Source: Branchiostoma floridae (Eukaryota; Chordata; Leptocardii; Amphioxiformes; Branchiostomatidae). Taken from it: DNA of 64,000 nucleotides. Below the pieces are notes generated by a model. The model saw nothing but the letters and a program-made list of their open reading frames with translations. It had not been told where the DNA came from and ran no database searches. The position numbers and the translations under genes are program-made. Numbering within the stretch: position 1 is the first letter of the stretch; each line of letters starts with the position of its first letter. The stretch covers positions 4,756,534-4,820,533 of the forward strand of contig NC_049994.1 in the NCBI RefSeq assembly GCF_000003815.2. The letters are read 5' to 3'. Below, piece after piece: positions 55,547 through 64,000 of the stretch.

Positions 55547-55984
55547 TTAGTAGAGAGACCCGGTTCAATTCTTGGAAAGCATCTCGTTCTGGGTTGAGCT
55601 AGAAAGGGTTGTCAAATGGGGGTCTCGTGTTTGAGAGGATGCCTCGAGCCCGTTAAAGGGGAAGGCCGAAGGGCTAGCGACCCCTCCTTATAAACATATA
55701 CCCTGCTACAGAAACGTGCAACAGCGTGGAAACCTGCTGCTCTTCAAGTGTCACTGAAATGGACACTACAATGGTCCGAACGAACGAAAGTCAACTATTT
55801 TACTTTTTAATGGTTTACGAAGGGAAGAAAATACGACAGCGACTATTCACATAGTATGGCTGGCTCTGGCTGCACTACTCTGGCCACGTTCATATTGTAG
55901 GTCACAGTGCGATTCTATTAATGTCGTAGGATTTTAAATCAGACTGTGATTGGACCAACGGCCGGCAAGGATCTAAGACTGTCT

Positions 55985-56965
55985 TTAGGCCACAGCAAGT
56001 AAATTTTATGGATTACATCAGCGCGAGCATAAATTTTCGCCTGATTTCAGAAAAAAAAAACAAGAATTTTTTCTTCTGCGGGGATGGTCAACATGACGAT
56101 AAAGTACCAAAATGAGCCAATATGTTGTATTGTAGCCTAATAATTGTACTTGTAAAAGTGACACTTGCGAGGTACCCAGGGCTGTAGTTGTAGAAATGAA
56201 ACTTATTGGCTAGTTGTAAAAGTGACACCAATATGGAAGCCATGAGTGTGGTTACCAACTTTGTTGGTGATGCCAGTCTACCACACTAGTGTCACTTTTA
56301 CCACACCAGTGCATGTCTTGAATACAGGAATGAATGTCTTGTTGGCTCTGATACCATGTTTTGTCCCTTTAATTCTTTTTACAACAGTCATCACAGCTTT
56401 ATGGTGCCTATTTTTGAAAATGTAGCCATCTTGTTTTTTTTTTACCCATCTTGTTTTTTTTCGCCCTATCGCACTATTTTTGCAGTCTGCTGAGGATGTT
56501 ATCCATAAAATTTACTTGCCGTGGCCTTAGTAGAGAGACCCGGTTCAATTCTTGGAAAGCATCTCGTTCTGGGTTAGGCTAGAAAGGGTCGTCAAATTGG
56601 GAGTCTCGTGTTTGAGAGGATGCCGTGAGCCCGTTAAAAGGGAAGGGCTAGCGACCCCTCCTTATAAACATATACCCTGCTACAGAAACGTGCAACAGCG
56701 AGGAAACCTGCTGCTCTTCAAGTTTCACTAAAATGGACACTACAATGGTCCGAACGAACGGAAGTTTCACTTTTTAATGGTTTACGAAGGGAAGAAAATA
56801 CGACAGCGACTATTCACATAGTATGGCTGGCTCTGGCTGCACTACTCTGGCCACGTTCATATTGTAGGTCACCGTGCGATTCTATTAATGTCGACGTCGA
56901 CGTCGTAGGATTTTAATTCAGACTGTGACTGGACCAACGGCCGACAAGGATCTAAAACTGTCTTT
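55985..56965. repeat. Tandem duplicate of 54926-55984
   Basis: MITE (55988-56526), SINE body (56530-56762) and about 195 bp of unique flank recur head to tail at an offset of 1059 bp. Only scattered differences are seen. The duplication started at the MITE's left TTA, so the SINE head was not copied. Confidence 0.92.
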
Positions 56966-57221
56966 ATGGTAAGATTGTTGAATTTCGCATGGCACATCTA
57001 CGAACATTCCAAGAACATCGCTACTTTGTAATTGCACGACGTGATCGCAGCCTTACTTGTTTTCTGTACCCACTAGCTTAAATATTCTGGTTTGGAGCAA
57101 TATTGTTAGTTGCAAATTGAGTCTCTATTCCTCGCTGTTACTTTAGAAATAGTTATAGAGCGCAGTAAGAAAGTCGCTGTACTTTTGTAATGATTTGCTG
57201 GCAATGTTGTTCTGTTCGTAG
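56966..57221. other. No feature recognised
   Basis: Likely contains diverged LINE coding sequence upstream of 57222, but no frame is readable. Confidence 0.35.
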
Positions 57222-57440
57222 ATGAGCATACGATGTGAAACTACTAGAATTACAAGCAGAGGAATCCCTTTCTATCCAAAGCACATTGAAGATGAATTTC
57301 ACTTTTTAATGGAATGTTCTAGATACGTCATTCACATTTCTCGAATCCAGAACAGCAGATTTCAAGAGACTCGGTGCTACAGACAGATTTGTATATATCT
57401 TTAGATGTCACAACTCCCATACTGCAAAGATAGGCAAATA

Positions 57441-58018
57441 CGACGGGCGTTCAATAAGTAATAACTCTGACTCATTTCCCATAGCAGGAGATTGATGAAA
57501 CTTGGCACAGTTATTAGTCCTTCTCTTCATAGAAACCACCCAGAGTTATGCATTTCTCCCATTGTTTGATGCAGCTCTGAACACCGTTTTTGTAGAACAC
57601 CCCAGGTTGGTCGTCCAACAGATGCCTCATCAATGGCAGAAGAGGAACGACCAGGTCTGGGAGCTGTTTCCACAGACTTCCGGCCATGTTTGAATTCAGG
57701 ATGCCAGCATTTTACAAGGTCATATGATGGGGCATCATCACCATAAGTTTCTTTCATTTCATCAAAAGTCTCCTTTGGTGTGCGTCCTTTCAAATACAAA
57801 AACCGGATCACTTCGCGACACTCAACTGGCTCCATTTCACACCTGGTCCAATTCGCACCTCTCTCAGTTCAAACACCATTAAATCAGAAACCACAATTAG
57901 TTCAGAGCTGTCTTTTGCATCATAAACTGTATAGATATGAATTATTACACATGCAAAATTTCATCTAGATCAGACAACTGAAAGTGGGTAAGAGATATAA
58001 CTTATTGAACGCCCCTCG
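57441..58018 (-). mobile_element. 578-bp internally deleted mariner element
   Basis: TIRs CGAGGGGCGTNCAATAAGTA (left end has CGACGGG) run through 'tctgacccatttcccat', and both sides are flanked by TA (57439-57440, 58019-58020). The interior is the two ends of a mariner transposase gene joined by a deletion. Confidence 0.9.
57527..57835 (-). pseudogene. Mariner transposase N-terminal domain, catalytic core deleted
   Basis: The 102-codon frame starts MEPVECREVIRFLYLKGRTP and continues DEMKETYGDDAPSYDLVK. This is the first helix-turn-helix of the mariner DNA-binding domain. After PRPGRSSSAIDE the frame crosses the deletion and reads out of phase. In another frame the next bases encode FYKNGVQSCIKQWEKCI, the true transposase C-terminus. 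All DDD/DDE catalytic residues are therefore gone. A truncated DNA-binding protein could still be made, but I see no sign of host use. Confidence 0.85.
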
Positions 58019-58410
58019 TATATAAAGACCGCTTTGCTATTAGAAAGAGTAATGAAACTCATGTATAGCCCAACTCGATTGTGACACTATATCAAAGACT
58101 TGTGTTAGCCCTTCTTGTTATGTTAATTAGGATGTTAAGTCTTATTCTATACACCTATTTTGTACTTTGTGTGATAGTCGTTGCCATACATTGTACCATG
58201 TACAAATGTGCAATAAAGTTCATTCAATAATTGAAAAATCCCATTTTGTGTAGTTTTGAAACGATGAAAATCCAAGAACCTAGAATTTCCCTAGAAGGAT
58301 TGCCTTGCAATACCAGATTTGTTTGGTTGTTTGTTTGAACCTTTGCTTATTCATGTACGCTTAAATCGGCTTGCAGGTCGCTTTTGACTGAGATCATGTG
58401 TCTCATTTAG

Positions 58411-58900
58411 TGGGGCCGCGTAGCACAGTGGTAGTGTATTCGGCCCGTGACCGAGAGGTCGCCGGTTCGAATCCGCCTGCCGTGTTGCCGGTCTTGTGCC
58501 CTTGGGAAAGGCACTTTACACGACTTTCCTCACTTTACTCAAGTGAAAAATGAGTCGTCCCTCGGATAGGACGTTAAATGGAGGTCCCGTGTATGGGGAG
58601 AGCCATACCCCATGCACGTTAAAGAACCCCCACACGTGCGATGGTGCGGTGTGCGTTGGTTCAAATCCTTCTGTCGGAAGTTGGTGATTCACTTCAAATC
58701 ACCCGGATGGAGGCCTGGCGACCTCTGTATCGTGTCAGCCACATGGTGATCTACATCATTCACCCGGGCGGGTGTGTCACCCCGTAAGGGGCGGTATAAC
58801 CCGTCGTTGTACGAACATGTGCGAACATGTATACAGGGCTCCCTTGGAAATCAGTTACTACGTTAACTGAAGGGACTACCCTAAAGATCAATAAATAAAT
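58411..58900 (+). mobile_element. SINE (family 2), full-length young copy
   Basis: Same extent and order as 45431-45925. The head GGGGCCGCGTAGCACAGTGG is intact with both pol III boxes, and the tail is 'gatcaataaataaat'. Inserted in otherwise unique DNA. Confidence 0.9.
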
Positions 58901-59121
58901 GAGGGGAGAGGCAAGGGTCAGACAAAGTATATAACAGAGATAGAGATACGGTTTAAAGTCCTAATGAGTCTTATAAGTCTTTATACACAATTTGTACATA
59001 CATGGTACAAAATACATAATAATGAGATCTGCTACATGATTCGATTCCTTTAATTTTGGGCGTTCCCTTTAAGAGTCTTTTAAAGCAAGCCAGTGTTAGA
59101 AGCGAAGTCTAAAAAAAATGT
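58901..59121. other. No feature recognised
   Basis: A short spacer between the SINE and the second mariner copy. Confidence 0.4.
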
Positions 59122-59700
59122 ACGAGGGGCGTGCAATTAGTAATGGTCCTGACCCATTTCCCATAGCAGGAGATTAATGAAACTTGGCACAGTTATTAGT
59201 CTTTCTCTTCATAGGAATCACCCAGAGTTATGCATTTCTCCCATTGTTTGATGCAGCTCTGGACACCGATTTTGTAGGACACCCCAGGTTGGTCCTCCAA
59301 CAGATACCTCATCAATGACAGAAGAGGAACGACCAGGTCTGGGAGCTGTTTCCACAGACTTCCAGCCACGTTTGAATTCAGGATGCCAGCGTTTTACAAG
59401 GTCATATGATGGGGCATCATCACCATAAGTTTCATTTATTTCATCAAAAGTCTTCTTTGGTGTGCGTCCTTTCAAATACAAAAACCGGATCACTGCGCGA
59501 CACTCAACTGGTTCCATTTCACACCTGGTCCATTTCGCACCTGACTAAGTTCAAACACCAGTAAATCAGAAACCACAATTAGTTCAGAGCTGTCTTTTGC
59601 AACATAACCCATAGAGATATGAATTATTACACATACAAAATTTCATTTAGATCAGACAACTGGAAGTGGGTCAGGACCATTACTTATTGCACGCCCCTCG
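59122..59700 (-). mobile_element. 579-bp internally deleted mariner element (sister)
   Basis: Near-identical in structure to 57441-58018. TIR CGAGGGGCGTGCAATTAGTA is perfect at the outer 12 bases on both sides, with TA flanks at 59120-59121 and 59701-59702. Confidence 0.92.
59218..59517 (-). pseudogene. Mariner transposase N-terminal domain, same deletion
   Basis: The 99-codon frame starts MEPVECRAVIRFLYLKGRTP and keeps the helix-turn-helix region open. It crosses the same deletion junction into the same out-of-phase tail as 57527. The shared junction shows both copies descend from one deleted parent that was itself mobilised. Confidence 0.85.
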
Positions 59701-60944
59701 TACATATATATGTCGCATCTAAACCAAAAGCAACCTAGAGAACATTTCTGTCGCATGTTAAAACATACATTCGGAAGAGACAGCTAGGGGCGCATTACTA
59801 AACACATGGTCATCCAGACACCTCTTTAACTCTTCAAAAAGTAAAAGCACACTCGATGCTTTTTAACAGACCTAGAAGGACAAAATAGGTGCTTAGTCTA
59901 CTTGTAAAGGTGCCTGATTCATAATGTGCTCTACACCAGCTAACAAGAGTACTTCATGCATCAATGTGACATGTTCTAGATCATCTAGAATGAGATTTGA
60001 CGTATCGCTGATGCAAATTGGGTGGAGGGTTCGTTCTCACCACGGAAGAAGAGGAGGACATATTAGCGGAAGTCAATATGAAAGATAGATTGTGATTTTG
60101 AAAGCCGGTTGCATGCGTGTTATATCTTCGAGCAGGCTATATAAGAGTCATAGCTTGCGGGTAAGAGATATAATAGAATAGGCGTGAGTGGATACCTGAA
60201 GAGTGATCGATAGCGCAATTTTTATCTTTCTGTTAGAAGCACCATCCATTCATCTATCTATTCCTATTCCCATAACTTGGAAGCTAAGTCATTACTCAAG
60301 GACAAAAAAGGGACACGAGAAATTTATAAGCTAACGTCAGTCCTTCCGTCCTTTGACCGGATTTTGCAGCTTGGGACGACAAAAAAAGTAGGCAATTCCG
60401 TCCTCTGCGACGGACAAAAAAACGGCATGAAAAGATATCTAAAAAATGAAATTTTGCAGAGATCTATAAACATTCAGCACAGATGCCATTGACCATAAGC
60501 TGAGTCTACTCTACCAGCAAGATTTGACCCTCAAAATGCAGGAAATGCCATTTAAGATGGTCTAGATTTCATAATTTTCCCGCCCGCCCTCTAGGATCGT
60601 CGCACCTTCCGTGTTCGACAGGATTTCCATTCAACATCCAGGGGACGGAATTTTAAAAAAAATCATGCTGGCTAGAACACTGCATTATGTGCCTACAAGC
60701 AATGTTATTCTCTTAAGATATCAAACAAAATAGGCCCCTGCAGTTCCAAGAAAGCCGTTAGGAGACCCAGACCTACACCACCTCCTTTCTGTCCAAAGAG
60801 ATATCTACCACTAAACAATCACGGCCATGGAAAAACCATTGTCGAACTTGACCTTTATTTTCCCAAACACCACCTACCTATCAAATATCACAACATTTCG
60901 TCCACAGCTTTTTTTATTTCAGAAAAGAAAGTTTTTTGCCTGTT
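59701..60944. other. No feature recognised
   Basis: About 1.2 kb without classified repeats. A 71-codon frame at 60277 has no domain. Confidence 0.4.
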
Positions 60945-61160
60945 GTCGCCTATTTGCGAATGCCTGGCGCAAATGGGCGCAAATGGGCGCAAATAGGCGC
61001 TGTCCAGTGCGATCCCCGCTTCAGTGCTGGAAACGTGTCTCTCCTTAGTGCTGAAACTATGGTGATTGGACAACTAACTTTGACTTTGACTTTATTCAGA
61101 TCCACTTTTAGCTATTACAACATTATGTTGCCAGCTATTAACTCCGATGATAGTTTCATC
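60945..61160. repeat. Dispersed repeat (sister of 52740) with a LINE tail inside
   Basis: Carries GGCGCAAAT three times near 60966-60999. After 'caactaact' a 63-bp insert (about 61081-61143) is, on the minus strand, 'ggatctgaataaagtcaaag' with repeats of AAAGTC, a LINE 3' end. 'aactccgatgatag' then resumes. Confidence 0.65.
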
Positions 61161-61242
61161 TCAGGTTGACGATAGCTCACAAGTTGACATATAACACACG
61201 TGAAAGAGTTGCAATGTGAAATTGAAGCGTACTCCAATGTTA

Positions 61243-61411
61243 ATCTCCAAGCAGATCCTACGGTAGCATAAGATAGTAGTATCAAAAGCTGGCAGAGGAG
61301 TGAAGCCGGCTTAGCAGTGGCTAAATATTAATGGTAAATGGATACCTCTTGGCTGACTACACTCTTGGCCAGTTTAGTACTATGTTATGCCATTGTAGGA
61401 TCTGCTTGAAG
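61243..61411. mobile_element. Compact TIR element (CTCCAAGCAGATCCTA)
   Basis: The left 'ctccaagcagatcctacggt' and inverted right ('gccattgtaggatctgcttg') form TIRs including GCATAAGATAGTA. Sister copies lie at 62187 and 27660. Confidence 0.75.
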
Positions 61412-62186
61412 TTTACTGCAATGCTGCTAACCTCAGTACATGATCTCGGTATATTCCACCATAGACATACAATAGGCTTCGTAACAACCAGCCCCAGTTG
61501 TCGTTGTAGCGATTCACACTAACAGAAACATTCACGTGCAATTACCATAGGCCATAGCCGTTGAGTATCGTATCTTAAGAAATTATCTTCAATGTTATGT
61601 ACACATCTGTATACAACCAAGCGGCTCCCCCCAGCGCTTGTGGTTATATTGCATCTTTAGTAATCCACAGACCTCGACCCAGCATGTCAAATGAAACTGG
61701 ATCTATTGATAAAGATCTATTGACTTAAAATGAATTGTTCTCTATCGAAATGGAATTGACTTTAAATTTGGACGTGGTAGACCTCCAGAACGTGAAAGTG
61801 CCACTTGGTTTGTAGGTGAAATGTCTTGGATATTGTCACTGAAACAAAGTCAAATAAGCCTGAAAAATTCAAACCCCTTTGCGAACCTTTCGTGATTTCC
61901 CCATTCCTTGATTCTCACAATTGGTCTACACTGTATAAGGAAAGTTGCAGAAGGAAAGGGAATAATTAAAACGAGCATACATTGTAAGTCTTTTTTCATA
62001 CAAACTTAAGAATTGATAACTGACCTGTCAACTTGCATTGTCGGCTCGAACCGCTAGGTGGCACTGTTTCCGCATCTCTTACTACCTGGCTTACCGCATA
62101 CAGTTGTACCACTGATCTTTGCGTTCCCACTAGGTGTAACATAGCAGTATCAATGTTTGTTGCTACTCAATTTGCAATGTGTAATC
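61412..62186. other. No feature recognised
   Basis: Unclassified. Confidence 0.4.
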
Positions 62187-62357
62187 TCCAAGCAGATCCT
62201 ACGGTAGCATAAGATAGTATCAAAAGCTGGCATGGAGTGAAGCCGGCTAAGGAGTGTGTTTCGCTACATGGCAAATGTACACCTCTTGTCTGAATACACT
62301 ACTTGGCCAGTTTGGTACTATCTTATGCCATTGTAGAATCTGCTTGGAGCTGTGCTC
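62187..62357. mobile_element. Compact TIR element, second copy
   Basis: Same ends and interior as 61243-61411 ('gaagccggctaaggagtgtg', 'cttggccagtttggtact'). About 944 bp separate the two starts. The flanks differ, so these are independent insertions. Confidence 0.75.
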
Positions 62358-63214
62358 CCTATTGTCAAGATACTATACTAGCTTTACAAATGAGTAACTT
62401 AAGAAAATTTGCTGACTTATGTTTACAACTGAACTATAACTCAATGAAATAAGAACAACAATGTACTTTCTGGACTGTCCACATTTATTTTGGCAATGCA
62501 AAATGCAGTAAAAGCATTTTCCACACATGATAATTACATGGATTTGCTGTTCAGTTAATGCAACGCCTACATTATGAAAGCTCCTATCAAGATCATCACT
62601 TTACTTTACACAACACCGGACCTGTACATTTCTCTACTTCAGAAACATTCGCCTTAATGTATGTCTGAAAACCACGCTGTAACGTTCCTTGATTATTCAG
62701 TACTGTTGTCAAGTCGGACAATGAATTTACAAGTTCCATGGGTTCAAGAGAAAGTGTTGGCTTTCAGAGGAACATTATTATCAGTCTGTAATAAATAATA
62801 TTATATATCATACAATGGCTAACAGCATGAGAGAATGTACAAATATACATTGCAGTTAGCAGGACAGTGCATAAGTTAGTTGAGACCTATCTATTTGTGT
62901 TATAACCATGTTGTTTGCATATACTATAAGCAACAATAATCTTTTCTATATAGTGACAGTCCTTACTACTTATACGTACTTGTTATTAATTAGGCATGTG
63001 AGTGGTTGTTACTGAAATTGTGCTATATTACCGCATGTGGTTTTGTAGCTGGCACAATGATTCTACTGGAAAAAAAAAGACATGTTACATTCAGTATAAG
63101 AATTCTTGAGTAATTTAAAATCAGACATTTGGCATTCATGATTGTAATGAACATGTAGCAATATGTAAAGGAGGGAGAAGGGTTTGTTGAGACCACGGAA
63201 TGGCACAGAAAACC
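62358..63214. other. No feature recognised, AT-rich
   Basis: AT-rich with several AATAAA-like hexamers. It could be UTR or intron, with no evidence either way. Confidence 0.4.
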
Positions 63215-63313
63215 TAGCCTGGTATCCAGTTTATTATACCGGCCCAGTCTCTTAGTCCTATTTGTGAGTGGAATAAGAGACATGGCTGCTATAATAGGTT
63301 GGATACCAGGCTA
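63215..63313. mobile_element. 99-bp palindromic MITE, sister of 5402
   Basis: Ends TAGCCTGGTATCCA and its inverse. The arms pair imperfectly over about 45 bp. The 9-bp flanks (CAGAAAACC, GAGAAAAAT) share six bases, perhaps an eroded duplication. Confidence 0.8.
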
Positions 63314-64000
63314 GAGAAAAATGACATCTTCAATGGATAAGCGACAAGGTAATGCAAAATACACTGTAAAAAGACATTAAGTGGCAATAACTATAACACA
63401 GGATTCTACATTCTTTATACTTGCTACAACGGAAGGGAATTAATTGTTACAGATGGCTAAGTATGGTTTAGAGCTGAATTGTACAATCCTTCACAGATAG
63501 TGTTAATAGTGACATATCATTTCTGTTGGCATTGTGAGTAAACTTGTATAATTTTTCTCCCCAAAGTGTAACAGTGGTTGAGGATATCCTTTAACATTAA
63601 TGGTTGTCTGCTTGAATACAGGTGTCATTATTTGTAAACCTTCACAGAAGGCAAATATATGTAGCATTGTTCACAGGAAGAATTCCTATAATTATAACAG
63701 CTATACCTGTACTCAATTCAGCTCTATGAATAAAAGTGCCAGTGTTAGCGTTTTTGAAGTAGACATGTACAGTCTAAAATGGATCAAACCCTGTTTTTGC
63801 ACCATCCAAATCAGCTTCAGCCATTTCAGTCATTTAGATAATTAGAGGAGCTCATCTCAAAGTAATACATGTGCAAATTTTTGGCGACACCACAGGGGGC
63901 AAGCCTAATGGTTATTTTAACTGTGTCCAGTGTGACTGTCAGTATAGCACATTTCTGTATAGTTGTGACAGTATACACAGTAGCGAATCAGCAGCGTCAT
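63314..64000. other. No feature recognised
   Basis: AT-rich. An 81-codon frame at 63600 has no domain. Confidence 0.4.

Larger units (their letters stand above)
54871..55790 (+). mobile_element. SINE (family 1) split by a MITE
   Basis: The head 'gtgtccctgtaactcaattg' (54871-54928) and the body from 'gagagacccggttcaattct' (55550) to 'ggtccgaacgaacg' (about 55789) are separated by the 618-bp MITE. Confidence 0.85.
57222..58240 (+). mobile_element. LINE 3' end interrupted by a mariner derivative
   Basis: The coding remnant PFYPKHIEDEFHFLMECSRY (57222-57404) matches the zinc-binding tail at 47434 but has lost its first cysteine pair. The 3' UTR resumes after 58018 with 'tagcccaactcgattgtgac' and ends 'gtgcaataaagttcatt'. 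Confidence 0.75.

Overview
The window looks like non-coding, repeat-saturated nuclear DNA from a marine invertebrate deuterostome. A lancelet (amphioxus, Branchiostoma-like) is my best guess. The grounds are canonical GT-AG splice signals, several tRNA-headed SINE families, a 5S-rRNA-headed SINE, Penelope-like, CR1/L2-like and other non-LTR remnants, many short TIR elements with intact target duplications, and numerous simple-sequence arrays. The species call is inference. No prokaryotic gene structure, rRNA operon or CRISPR array is present. Three 100-N assembly gaps occur (9476-9575, 35637-35736, 55070-55169).

Only one candidate host gene is supportable, and it lies on the minus strand. A compact promoter (CCAAT, palindromic CRE, E-box, TATA-like box, 31310-31381) precedes a 42-codon signal-peptide exon (31099-31224) with a good splice donor. 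A second phase-0 exon lies 8 kb downstream (23026-23160) and a possible third at 22466-22557. Together they predict a small secreted protein of about 90 residues that I do not recognise. Immediately upstream of exon 2, inside intron 1, the 3' splice site plus the start of exon 2 has been amplified into about eight degenerate tandem units (23161-25570). A LINE and a 5S-headed SINE later interrupted that array.

Layout: 0-12 kb holds SINE, LINE and MITE copies with four small tandem arrays. 12-18.6 kb is one expanded repeat cluster. It carries at least eleven copies of a hairpin motif whose flanks resemble the hammerhead-ribozyme core, including tandem units of about 200 bp at 16.37-17.31 kb. 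18.6-31 kb holds the candidate gene with its interrupted introns. 31-43 kb holds truncated LINE and Penelope ends, a satellite block (38.5-40.2 kb) and hAT-type MITEs. 43-64 kb holds nested SINEs, 3' ends of one LINE family, a tandem 1.06-kb duplication, two sister mariner derivatives and further MITEs.

The mobile elements provide a relative chronology: LINE tail into SINE (394-534), SINE into SINE (45431-45925), MITE into SINE (54929-55546), mariner into LINE (57441-58018), MITE into MITE (28006-28209). All coordinates were read by eye. Family names rest on motifs and target-site duplications, not on database matches.
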